This document shows positions 8,532 to 15,840 of a stretch of 26,272 nt of DNA, in pieces. The DNA is from Anditalea sp035461405 (GTDB lineage: Bacteria > Bacteroidota > Bacteroidia > Cytophagales > Cyclobacteriaceae): the NCBI GenBank assembly GCA_035461405.1, contig DATHVH010000271.1:1-26272 (forward strand). The letters are read 5' to 3'. Positions within the stretch are counted from its first letter, which is position 1. Each line of letters opens with the position of its first letter. The notes under the pieces are model-generated. The model was not told the DNA's origin. It saw only the letters and a program-made list of their open reading frames with translations, and searched no databases. The position numbers and the translations under genes are program-made.

Positions 8532-8894
8532 ATGAAAAACATTCTACTTATTGAAGATGATTTATTGATTTCCGCCATGGTAAAATTCCGTTTAAACAAA
8601 GACGGTTATAATATTACTTTAGCTGAAGATGGTAATGCAGGTATAGAAGCCATTCAATCCAGCTCACCGGATCTCATCATTACCGACGTAATGATGCCTT
8701 TCAAAAACGGTATCGATATCATCACTTATGCTCAGTTGCATAACCCCAAATGCCCTATCATAGTATTGAGCGCACTGGGAGAAGAGGAAAACACAGTAAT
8801 GGAAGCTTTCAATCTAGGTGCATCTGATTTTGTCCCAAAGCCATTTAACCCCAATGAGCTGGCTATTAGGGTAAAGAGACTTATAAATAATTGA
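8532..8894 (+). CDS. Single-domain response regulator (receiver only), first copy
   Basis: A 120-residue CheY-like receiver domain with no output domain. The acidic pocket is E8-D9-D10, the phospho-acceptor is D52 in TDVMMP, with S80 and K103 as the conserved switch and charge residues (VLSALGEEE and PKPFN). It should be phosphorylated by a histidine kinase not encoded in this window, and act by protein contact. It opens the predicted exopolysaccharide operon, 39 bases ahead of the SPOR/HEAT membrane protein. A close relative sits at 13339-13695 at the other end of the same block; both share the LSALGEEE segment and the KPFN-ELA-RVKRLI ending. Most likely it controls the synthase or the HEAT domain post-translationally; that link is inference from position. 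Confidence 0.95.
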   Translation: MKNILLIEDDLLISAMVKFRLNKDGYNITLAEDGNAGIEAIQSSSPDLIITDVMMPFKNGIDIITYAQLHNPKCPIIVLSALGEEENTVMEAFNLGASDFVPKPFNPNELAIRVKRLINN

Positions 8895-8933
8895 TTCAAA
8901 TTTTTACCAATGTTTTAATAAAACCAAACCGGT

Positions 8934-10520
8934 ATGAAAACAGAAATTTTTAGACGGAAATTATATTTTGGTGTCAGTCTAATGTTTTTCTTTAGCATGG
9001 CATGCGCGTTTTCTTTCAGCCCAGTGTTAAAAAATGCCTTACAAAAAATAGAGACTTATGATTCCATCAGCGGTATTACTTTTAAAGTACAAGTCGGATC
9101 CTATAAATTTCCTATAGAACAGTTCGTATTTTTAAGAGAGGAAATAGGAGATAATTTTGTATTGACACACGGTATATACGAAAGCTATCAGGAGGCTGTA
9201 AAAGCTAGAGACTCTTTACAGGCAGCAGGATTTAAAGATGCGTGGATACCAATGTATCTTCATGAAAATAGATCTGATCTTTCACAGATAGCTGGATACC
9301 TGTCTGGACTTGATGAGCCCTTGCATCTAGAAGAAGTAGATGAAAATATGATTCAGTCATCACCAGAAGTAATCAGTGCTTCAGGATTCTTTCAATTTTT
9401 TTCCAAAGGGGAAAATGACACCTATCTGCAAAAGATATTTTTCATGCAGGGAGAACAGCTCTATTACAGTTATTTCCTGTATGCTATTATCATATTTTTG
9501 GGAACTACCCTTTCGCTGATAGTGACATTGATCACACACAGATCCTCTATCAAGACAGCCAATGCCAAGAAAAAAATAGTCCAGAGGAAGATTAACGGAT
9601 TTCTTATGGAGTTAATACTGGATGAAGATTTAAGTGAGCAAATGCTGGAGGAAAAATTGGCCGAATTTCGCCTTAAAATCCCTTTCAATAAGGATTGGTG
9701 CAAGGAACTGCTAATTAAAAATATTATAGACCTGAAAAAGAATTTCAAAGGGGAAATGTCTACTATGTTCATTACCATTTACCTCAAATTAGATCTGCTT
9801 TCCTATTCTGAAGATTTAATCAAAAACAAGGTTTGGTATGAAAAAACCAAGGGCATTTTCCATTTCGAAGAACTGGATTACTCCAAAGGACTTCCATTGA
9901 TAACACCCTTTATTAAGCATAAAAATAAAGCGTTAAAATCAGTTGCTCTTATAGCACATATAAGCTTAAAAGAAGAAAATTCACTTGATATTTTCAATGA
10001 CTATCAAGGCCATATAGATCAAGTGGATGAGCTTAAAATTTTAGATACTATCAAGAAGAAAAAACTTAAAATACCCGATAATATCCAAAATTGGCTCAAA
10101 TCGGATAATCCTTCACTAGTACTGCTGACCATTAAAATGATTTCTTACTTTAACCACCTGGCCTTAGGTGAGGCATTATTGGAATTGCTCCAAAGTCCCA
10201 ATGAAGAAATTAGAAGAAATGTCATCATTGCCAGTAGACAGCTCTATTTGGTACAGGCAGAGGATAGACTGATAAACTCTTTCCACCGCGAAAGCAATAA
10301 CAACCAGACAGAGATGATCAAAACACTGGCAGCAATAGGTTCATCAGCCACGGAAGAATTTTTGGGAGAGCTAGTGGAGCTTACAGATAATAGAGAAATA
10401 AAGATCGAAGCTATGAAAGCATTAAAAGAAATGAACAGTATGGTCTTTCATTCCACTTTTAATCACAATGTTGATTTACAATTAGTCAAATTACACGTAG
10501 AAGACCCTTACATTTTATGA
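8934..10520 (+). CDS. Inner-membrane protein with SPOR-like extracytoplasmic domain and cytoplasmic HEAT-like repeats
   Basis: A 528-residue protein of unusual build. Residues about 9-28 form a signal anchor or cleaved signal; residues 47-110 resemble a SPOR domain (FKVQVGSYKF, then YESYQEAVKARDSLQAAGFKDAW), a fold that in other proteins binds denuded peptidoglycan glycan strands. A strong membrane span covers 180-200, followed by a basic stretch (HRSS to KKKIVQRK), which places the C-terminal 320 residues in the cytoplasm. That part is all-helical and from about 330 to 520 reads as HEAT-like repeats (for example LEALLELLQSPNEEIRRN-style units). It lies between a receiver protein and the GT2 synthase, with which it overlaps by ATGA, indicating coupled translation. 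Plausible role: adaptor linking regulator, synthase and cell wall. I know similar HEAT genes beside GT2/YaiO genes in Bacteroidota, but no demonstrated function. Confidence 0.8.
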   Translation: MKTEIFRRKLYFGVSLMFFFSMACAFSFSPVLKNALQKIETYDSISGITFKVQVGSYKFPIEQFVFLREEIGDNFVLTHGIYESYQEAVKARDSLQAAGFKDAWIPMYLHENRSDLSQIAGYLSGLDEPLHLEEVDENMIQSSPEVISASGFFQFFSKGENDTYLQKIFFMQGEQLYYSYFLYAIIIFLGTTLSLIVTLITHRSSIKTANAKKKIVQRKINGFLMELILDEDLSEQMLEEKLAEFRLKIPFNKDWCKELLIKNIIDLKKNFKGEMSTMFITIYLKLDLLSYSEDLIKNKVWYEKTKGIFHFEELDYSKGLPLITPFIKHKNKALKSVALIAHISLKEENSLDIFNDYQGHIDQVDELKILDTIKKKKLKIPDNIQNWLKSDNPSLVLLTIKMISYFNHLALGEALLELLQSPNEEIRRNVIIASRQLYLVQAEDRLINSFHRESNNNQTEMIKTLAAIGSSATEEFLGELVELTDNREIKIEAMKALKEMNSMVFHSTFNHNVDLQLVKLHVEDPYIL

Positions 10521-11968
10521 TACAGCTTATATTTTCAGACTTTCTTAGGATCTACGAAGTTTTTATAGGCATATATGCCGTATCGTACATCTTTTTTTAT
10601 ATGGGTTTATCCATATTATCATTTATCGCTATTAAAACTTACAGCAATACCAAGTACAACATTAAAGATGATATTTTAATAAAATCAAACCATGTAGTAG
10701 GAGTATCCATAGTAGCACCGGCATATAATGAAGGAGCTAACATAGTATTCAATGTACAGTCGCTTCTTTCATTAAATTATCCAAAATTCGAAGTAGTAAT
10801 TATTAATGATGGCAGTACAGACGATACTCTTGAGAAGTTGATAGAGGAATTTGAGCTGGTAAAGGTTGACTTTTATTATCAAGAAAAAATTAAAACCAAA
10901 CCCGTAAAGGCTCACTACAGATCTACCAACCCGGTATATGCCAAATTATTGGTAGTAGATAAAATAAACGGCAAAAGTAAAGCTGATGCATCAAATGCCG
11001 GGATTAACTCCGCCCAATATCCGCTATTCCTATGTACAGATGTAGATTGTATTTTACGTAAGGATACCATAGTAAAGCTGGCGAAGCCTTTCATGGAAAG
11101 CAAAACAAGAGTAATCGCCACAGGAGCTGCTATCAGGGCATCCAATTCATGCGAAGTGAGTGACGGCTTTTTAGATAAAATACATTATCCTAAAAATTGG
11201 TTGGCGAGGTTTCAGGAGTTAGAGTATATCAGAGCCTTTCTATTGGGAAGAATGGCTTGGAGTAAGATCAACAGTTTATTGTTAGTTTCAGGTGGCCTGG
11301 GACTTTTTGATAAAGAAGTAGCCATTAAAGCGGGAGGATACTGGCATAAGTCCCTGGGGGAAGATATGGAGTTGATTACTCGAATGAGAAAATATATGTA
11401 TGAAATAAAGGAAGACTTTATCATCAAATATATACCGGAATCCCTTTGCTTCACTGAAGTACCGGCGACTATTAATGTATTGGTAAGACAAAGAGCAAGA
11501 TGGGGGAGAGGATTGGTCCAAACTTTATATTTACATAAGGATGTTTTTTTTAATACGAAGTTTGGTCGCACTGGCTTTTTAATTTTTCCTCATTTCTTAT
11601 TATTTGAATTTTTGGTACCCATATTAGAAGCTATTGGAATAGTGGTATTACTGCTTAGCTTTTTCCTTTTGGATATTGACTATAATAATCTGATACTTAT
11701 TTCATTATTTGTTTATTTCTTCTATTTATCGGTTACATTATTTTCTATTCTTTGGGATGAGATTTTATATAATCACTATGCTAATGTACGGGAGGTCATG
11801 ATCCTAATATTGATGGCCTTTATTGAGCCTTTTGTATACCATCCTATAAATATATACGCTACCCTTAAAGGATATTATTTATTTGCGCTATCTAAAGAGC
11901 AGAAATGGGGAGATATGCAGCGACAGGGATTTGTAAAAGTAGCCAAACCTAAGCTTACTAAAGCATGA
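10517..11968 (+). CDS. Processive family 2 glycosyltransferase, exopolysaccharide synthase (PgaC-like)
   Basis: Inner-membrane polysaccharide synthase of 483 residues. One or two N-terminal spans (about 13-40) precede the GT-A domain: APAYNE (67-72), D98 in NDGST, DVD at 175-177, GED at 281-283, and a perfect QxxRW motif QRARW at 325-329, which marks processive beta-synthases such as PgaC, cellulose and chitin synthases. C-terminal spans lie at about 355-387, 392-415 and 425-445. Compared with PgaC there is an extra segment at about 122-157 (AHYRSTNPVYAKLLVVDKIN) between the DGS strand and the KADASNAG helix. The start ATG overlaps the previous stop (ATGA), and the same overlap links it to the YaiO gene that follows. 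This makes the HEAT/GT2/YaiO trio a tightly coupled unit. Polymer identity (possibly a poly-N-acetylglucosamine-like glycan) is not shown by the sequence. Confidence 0.93.
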   Translation: MIQLIFSDFLRIYEVFIGIYAVSYIFFYMGLSILSFIAIKTYSNTKYNIKDDILIKSNHVVGVSIVAPAYNEGANIVFNVQSLLSLNYPKFEVVIINDGSTDDTLEKLIEEFELVKVDFYYQEKIKTKPVKAHYRSTNPVYAKLLVVDKINGKSKADASNAGINSAQYPLFLCTDVDCILRKDTIVKLAKPFMESKTRVIATGAAIRASNSCEVSDGFLDKIHYPKNWLARFQELEYIRAFLLGRMAWSKINSLLLVSGGLGLFDKEVAIKAGGYWHKSLGEDMELITRMRKYMYEIKEDFIIKYIPESLCFTEVPATINVLVRQRARWGRGLVQTLYLHKDVFFNTKFGRTGFLIFPHFLLFEFLVPILEAIGIVVLLLSFFLLDIDYNNLILISLFVYFFYLSVTLFSILWDEILYNHYANVREVMILILMAFIEPFVYHPINIYATLKGYYLFALSKEQKWGDMQRQGFVKVAKPKLTKA

Positions 11969-13224
11969 AAAAATTAAATATTATAATTCTAATGCTCGTT
12001 ATAGCAGGCTTAGGATATACAAAGGATGCTTTTGGACAAAAAGTCAATTCAGACAGCTTACTGTACAAAGCTTTAAATGAAACTAAATTAAAAAACTACA
12101 CTTTAGCCAAAAAACAGGCTAAGCTAGGAGTAGAGATTGCTCCCGATTATTTGGATTTTCACCTTTTATTGGGAAGACTTTACCAACTTACAGGACAGCC
12201 GGACAGTGCACGGTATTATCTGAACTATGTAGCAGACCTAAATCCTGCCTATGTAGAGGCTTTTACCTACCTTACTGATTTGGAGATTCAGCAGGGCAAT
12301 CTGGATTTAGCTCTTAGACATGTGAATGATGGAATAGAACATCATCCTGATGAGCAATCACTATACTTTAAAAAAATGAGCATCTTCCAGATAGAAGAGC
12401 GCTTTAAAGATGAACAGACCTTTATAGAAGGTTCACTTCAGCGGTTCCCTCAGAGTTCTGAACTGAGACAGCGTCTCTACTTCTTAGAAACAAGGAATAA
12501 AACGGATAGAATAGGAGTAACCTATAGCATTACGAGCTTTGACCGTGACGGAGTGGGTCCATGGCACCTTACGGGAGTTCAGTATATCCGTGAACGTGGA
12601 TGGGGTTCCCTGATCGGAAGAATTAATTATGCAGACAGACAGGCTTTCGGCGAATCACTTACTACCGGTACACAATTCGAAATAGAATCTTATGCATTTA
12701 TAGGCCGAAATGGATATACTTATATTTCTGGAGCTTATAGCAATAGCATCGTATTTCCTAAGATACGTTTGGGGTTATCTTATTTTCATAATTATAAAAA
12801 TGGATGGGAATCAGAACTCGGGGGCAGATACGTAGAAATGGGAGGTCGACATTTTAGATCTGGTATAATAGGTATAGGTAAATATTTGGGGTCATTTTGG
12901 TTAAATGGTAGAGCCTTTATACAAAATGAAAATACTCAGTACTTTCCTGCATTGACACTAACTTCCCGATATTACTTTAATTCCAGATTTGATTATTTTC
13001 AGGCATTAGCCGGTTATGGTACATCGCCAGATGAAAGAGGGACCCTCAATCAGTTTGAAAACAGAGTAGCCATGGACAGCTATAGAGTGGGTATTGGATA
13101 TTTTAAATTATGGAATCAGCACATTCTTACTGGCACTCAAGTCACTTATAATCACCAGGAACTATTACCAGGACTGGAGCAAAAGGAATATGAACTGTTT
13201 CTAATGCTGCAATATAAATTTTAA
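11965..13224 (+). CDS. TPR plus YaiO-family outer-membrane beta-barrel, candidate polysaccharide exporter
   Basis: A 419-residue outer-membrane protein. Residues 1-25 are a Sec signal peptide (ending AFGQ). Residues about 32-165 form three or four tetratricopeptide repeats (LLGRLYQLTGQPDSARYYL; LTDLEIQQGNLDLALRHV), a periplasmic scaffold. Residues about 178-419 are a YaiO-type beta-barrel with alternating aromatic strands, starting RIGVTYSITSFDRDG and ending in the C-terminal Phe (LQYKF) typical for BAM-inserted barrels. The order periplasmic TPR followed by barrel is that of PgaA and of BcsC, exporters for poly-GlcNAc and cellulose, although barrel size here is smaller (about 240 residues, 12 or so strands). 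ATGA overlap with the GT2 synthase supports a joint synthesis-export function. Family call is strong; export role is inference. Confidence 0.88.
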   Translation: MKKLNIIILMLVIAGLGYTKDAFGQKVNSDSLLYKALNETKLKNYTLAKKQAKLGVEIAPDYLDFHLLLGRLYQLTGQPDSARYYLNYVADLNPAYVEAFTYLTDLEIQQGNLDLALRHVNDGIEHHPDEQSLYFKKMSIFQIEERFKDEQTFIEGSLQRFPQSSELRQRLYFLETRNKTDRIGVTYSITSFDRDGVGPWHLTGVQYIRERGWGSLIGRINYADRQAFGESLTTGTQFEIESYAFIGRNGYTYISGAYSNSIVFPKIRLGLSYFHNYKNGWESELGGRYVEMGGRHFRSGIIGIGKYLGSFWLNGRAFIQNENTQYFPALTLTSRYYFNSRFDYFQALAGYGTSPDERGTLNQFENRVAMDSYRVGIGYFKLWNQHILTGTQVTYNHQELLPGLEQKEYELFLMLQYKF

Positions 13225-13338
13225 AAAACTTTATTCTATCTATCTGGTTTATAAAGAATAGATAGCAATTCGTTTTAATATAAAGATCAGAATACCAAAC
13301 AGAATTTTTCTAAACGGTATATACCTTAAAAGTGCACA

Positions 13339-13695
13339 ATGAAAACGATATTAGTTATAGAAGATGATCCACTCACGCTAACGATCACAGAAAATAAGTT
13401 AAAGAAAGAAGGATATAAAGTTTATATCAGTACAGATGGAAAAGATGGATTAGAAAAAATAGAAAGCCTAAAACCAGATTTGGTCATTACTGATATCATG
13501 ATGCCATACAAGTCCGGAGTTGAAATTACCTATTACATGAAAAAAAACTTTCCGAATATTCCTGTAATCGTTTTGTCGGCATTGGGAGAAGAGGAACAAA
13601 CTGTAATAGAAACTTTTAAGGTAGGTGCCAATGATTTTATTGCCAAACCGTTCAACCTAACAGAACTGGCGCTTAGAGTTAAAAGGTTAATTTAA
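13339..13695 (+). CDS. Single-domain response regulator (receiver only), second copy
   Basis: A 118-residue CheY-like receiver with E8-D9-D10, phospho-acceptor D52 (TDIMMP), S80 (VLSALGEEE) and K103 (AKPFN). No output domain follows. It resembles the receiver at 8532-8894 closely, with identical positions for all key residues and a near-identical C-terminal helix, so the two are paralogues bracketing the exopolysaccharide genes. The 114-base gap to the YaiO gene contains a weak 8-bp inverted repeat (13236-13243 with 13258-13265), without T run, so it may have its own promoter. Expected to be phosphorylated by a kinase encoded elsewhere. Confidence 0.95.
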   Translation: MKTILVIEDDPLTLTITENKLKKEGYKVYISTDGKDGLEKIESLKPDLVITDIMMPYKSGVEITYYMKKNFPNIPVIVLSALGEEEQTVIETFKVGANDFIAKPFNLTELALRVKRLI

Positions 13696-13749
13696 TTAAA
13701 TATTTTGCTTACATTTATTCAACGTCAAAAAACTGCAAAAATAAAGATA

Positions 13750-14292
13750 ATGGATAAAAATAGCCTTCATAAGGAGTTGTTCTCAAACCTAAAAACCACA
13801 GGCGCTGTAACATTTAGCTCTAAGTCACTCGTAAACAAGATGTTATCGTATGCCGATTTTACCGGTGTCAAGACAATTGTAGAATTGGGAGGTGGTGATG
13901 GCAGTATCACCCGAGGTATAATAGAAAGAATGGACAATGATGCAGAGCTTTATGTTTTTGAAATCAGCCAAGCTTTCTGTGATGCACTTGAAAAAGAATT
14001 TGTATCAAAAAATATACACATTATCTGCGATTCAGCCAGTAATATAGAAAACTATCTATCGGGAGGGAAAGCTGACCTGATTCTATCATCTCTACCTTTT
14101 AGTCTTATAGCTCGAGAAGAAAGAGAAAAGATTTACGAAAAAAGTAAAACAAATCTTTCCGTACAGGGAAAATTTATCCAAATCTGTTATTCTTATCTTT
14201 TAAGATTTCAGTTCGCCAGATATTTTCAAAATATCCATACCAGCTTCACATTAAAAAACTTTCCTCCTGCATTTATAATTATTTGCAACTAA
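13750..14292 (+). CDS. PmtA-like class I SAM methyltransferase (phospholipid N-methyltransferase family)
   Basis: A 180-residue SAM-dependent methyltransferase. Motif I is VELGGGDGSITRG (about residues 40-52), followed by the acidic end of strand 2 (YVFEIS). The segment LILSSLPFSLI stands where PmtA enzymes have their LP motif, and the end has KNFPPAFI, matching the NLPPA-like motif typical of phosphatidylethanolamine N-methyltransferases; this points to a lipid or small-molecule substrate rather than rRNA. The frame extends to a TTG at 13705, but the ATG at 13750 gives the usual family start (MDKNSLHKELFSNL). It follows the second receiver gene by 54 bases and may be co-transcribed. Actual substrate is uncertain: phosphatidylethanolamine, an ornithine lipid or another amine lipid are options. 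Confidence 0.8.
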   Translation: MDKNSLHKELFSNLKTTGAVTFSSKSLVNKMLSYADFTGVKTIVELGGGDGSITRGIIERMDNDAELYVFEISQAFCDALEKEFVSKNIHIICDSASNIENYLSGGKADLILSSLPFSLIAREEREKIYEKSKTNLSVQGKFIQICYSYLLRFQFARYFQNIHTSFTLKNFPPAFIIICN

Positions 14293-14318
14293 AACATTTC
14301 TTTTTCCATTTATATCCT

Positions 14319-14324
14319 GGGAGG
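14319..14324 (+). promoter_or_regulatory. Shine-Dalgarno-like GGGAGG before the radical SAM gene
   Basis: GGGAGG ends 3 bases before the ATG at 14328 and 6 bases before a second ATG at 14331. Such purine boxes are rare in this window, so it may help decide between the two adjacent ATG codons; spacing favours the second. Confidence 0.4.
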
Positions 14325-14327
14325 TAA

Positions 14328-15389
14328 ATGATGAAAGAAGATAAATTTAAGGGCAGAGGATCGCAGATACATCCACATAATCCTTATCTATCTAGAAAGG
14401 AAGTAACGGATCATGTAGAAGGTATTGATGAGGAAAAATATATTGATAAACCACAATCAAAATATTTCTTTGAAAATGCTGTAAATGCCCTGAGCAAAAA
14501 CACAAGTCCTGACCTGGCTCTAAGCTATTCTATCAATCCTTATCAAGGATGTGAACATGGCTGTATTTATTGCTATGCACGAAATAGCCATACTTACTGG
14601 GGTTTTGATGCAGGTCTTGGGTTCGAGACTAACATCATAGTAAGACAAAATATAGCTGAAGCACTGGCCAAGCAATTTCAGAAAAAGAATCATCAGGTTC
14701 TTCCTATCATGCTCTCAGGAAATACTGATTGCTATCAGCCTGCTGAAAAAAAATTTCAGCTCACCCGGAAGATATTAGAAACTTGTCTTTCCTATAGGCA
14801 TCCTATCAGTATAATTTCTAAAAACACACTGATCGAGCGGGATATTGATTTAATAGCTCAGCTGGCAGATCTAAGGCTGGTCCATGTATATTTTTCCATC
14901 AATCATTTGGAAGCTTCTCTAAAGAATATTTTAGAGCCACGGACCGCTACTGCTGAAAAGAAACTTAAGCTGATAAAAAAATTTACAGATAATGGAATAC
15001 CGGTAGGAATAATGGTAGCCCCCATAATACCGGGAATAAACAATCACGATATTTCGGAAATCATCAAAAGAGCGGCCTCAGCCGGTGCCTTATCTGCAGG
15101 ATACACCGTAGTAAGGCTTAATGGACAAGTAAAAGAGGTTTTTTACGACTGGCTAACAAAAAATTTTCCTGATAGAAAAGATAAAGTAGTTCATCAGATA
15201 GAATCTTTGCATGGTGGCAAAGTGAATGATACTGAATGGGGTAGAAGGATTAAAGGTGATGGTCCTATAGCAGATATTATTCGGGGTATATTTACCCAGT
15301 CAAAAAAGAAATATTTAGCGGGTAGAAGTATGCCTGAATATGATCTAACGGCTTTCAGACCCTCAGGTCAGCTTAATATATTTGGGTGA
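14328..15389 (+). CDS. PA0069/Rv2578c-type radical SAM protein
   Basis: A 353-residue radical SAM protein distantly related to spore photoproduct lyase. The iron-sulfur motif is CX3CX2C with C75, C79 and C82 (CEHGCIYC), in the family-typical context SINPYQGCEHGCIYCYAR. Later landmarks include MLSGNTDCYQPAEK, SIISKNTLIERD and VMVAPIIPGIN-like text. The N-terminal RG-rich opening (KGRGSQIHPHNPY) and the C-terminal tail are also family features. Two ATG codons lie side by side at 14328 and 14331, with a purine-rich GGGAGG just upstream. It begins 35 bases after the methyltransferase gene. The reaction of this family is, to my knowledge, not established; I would not call it a DNA repair lyase. 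It needs a [4Fe-4S] cluster and SAM in the cytoplasm. Confidence 0.9.
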   Translation: MMKEDKFKGRGSQIHPHNPYLSRKEVTDHVEGIDEEKYIDKPQSKYFFENAVNALSKNTSPDLALSYSINPYQGCEHGCIYCYARNSHTYWGFDAGLGFETNIIVRQNIAEALAKQFQKKNHQVLPIMLSGNTDCYQPAEKKFQLTRKILETCLSYRHPISIISKNTLIERDIDLIAQLADLRLVHVYFSINHLEASLKNILEPRTATAEKKLKLIKKFTDNGIPVGIMVAPIIPGINNHDISEIIKRAASAGALSAGYTVVRLNGQVKEVFYDWLTKNFPDRKDKVVHQIESLHGGKVNDTEWGRRIKGDGPIADIIRGIFTQSKKKYLAGRSMPEYDLTAFRPSGQLNIFG

Positions 15390-15459
15390 TGGAGGTTAAG
15401 ATTTCCGTTGATTTACAAATAAGGAAGATTGCATATTGAGAAAAAAACATTTAAAATAA

Positions 15460-15494
15460 GTAAGATGTAAGAAGTGAAAAGTTAGAAGTTGAAT
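15460..15494. repeat. Degenerate heptamer repeat, five units (GTRARAA type)
   Basis: Five consecutive 7-base units: GTAAGAT, GTAAGAA, GTGAAAA, GTTAGAA, GTTGAAT. The G-T at positions 1-2 of each unit keeps strict 7-base phase. It lies between the radical SAM gene and the DUF3253 gene. The same unit type recurs at 26247-26272. Confidence 0.7.
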
Positions 15495-15554
15495 ACCTAG
15501 ATCTCCCTAGCTTGATATTATAATCTTAATACTTAAAAATAGATCCTATAACTA

Positions 15555-15797
15555 ATGGAATCAATACTGGAAACTGCTATAATGGAAATGGGAAGGCAGA
15601 GACAAGACACCAGTTTCTGCCCTTCTGAGATAGTCAGGTGGATGTTTCCCGAACACTGGAGAAAATTTATGCCTGATATACAGGAAGAAATGATGCGTCT
15701 ATATAATGAGGGTAAAATAGTGGTCTTGCAGAAAGGACATCCAGTAGAAAAAGAAAAGCAGCCCAAAGGACCTGTAAGAATAAAAGTCTTATTCTAA
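15555..15797 (+). CDS. DUF3253 family small protein
   Basis: An 80-residue cytoplasmic protein that matches the DUF3253 pattern: an N-terminal helix, FCPSEIVRWMFPEHWRKFMPDIQ (seen as CPSE at about 22-25 and WR at about 35-36), then RLYNEGKIVVLQKGHPV and the ending KGPVRIK. The layout of helices followed by a two-strand wing resembles a small winged-helix fold, so nucleic-acid contact is possible, but no function is established. It lies between the radical SAM gene (165 bases upstream, with heptamer repeats in between) and msrA (43 bases downstream), and may share a transcript with msrA. The ATG at 15555 fits the family length. Confidence 0.85.
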   Translation: MESILETAIMEMGRQRQDTSFCPSEIVRWMFPEHWRKFMPDIQEEMMRLYNEGKIVVLQKGHPVEKEKQPKGPVRIKVLF

Positions 15798-15840
15798 ACC
15801 ATATTATATTTTAGGCGTTAGGATATCAAATTTGAAAAAA

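Noticed and set aside
9470..9778. Minus-strand 102-residue reading frame opposite the SPOR/HEAT gene
   Set aside because: Antisense shadow of a well supported gene; Ser/Ile-rich composition without any domain.
13236..13265. Terminator between the YaiO gene and the second receiver gene
   Set aside because: Only an 8-bp AT-rich repeat with a 14-base loop and no T run; too weak to call.
14328..15389. Spore photoproduct lyase (DNA repair)
   Set aside because: The radical SAM motif context SINPYQGCEHGC belongs to the PA0069/Rv2578c family and the organism type does not form spores.
15460..15494. CRISPR array
   Set aside because: Period is 7 bases with no spacers; no cas gene is in the window.
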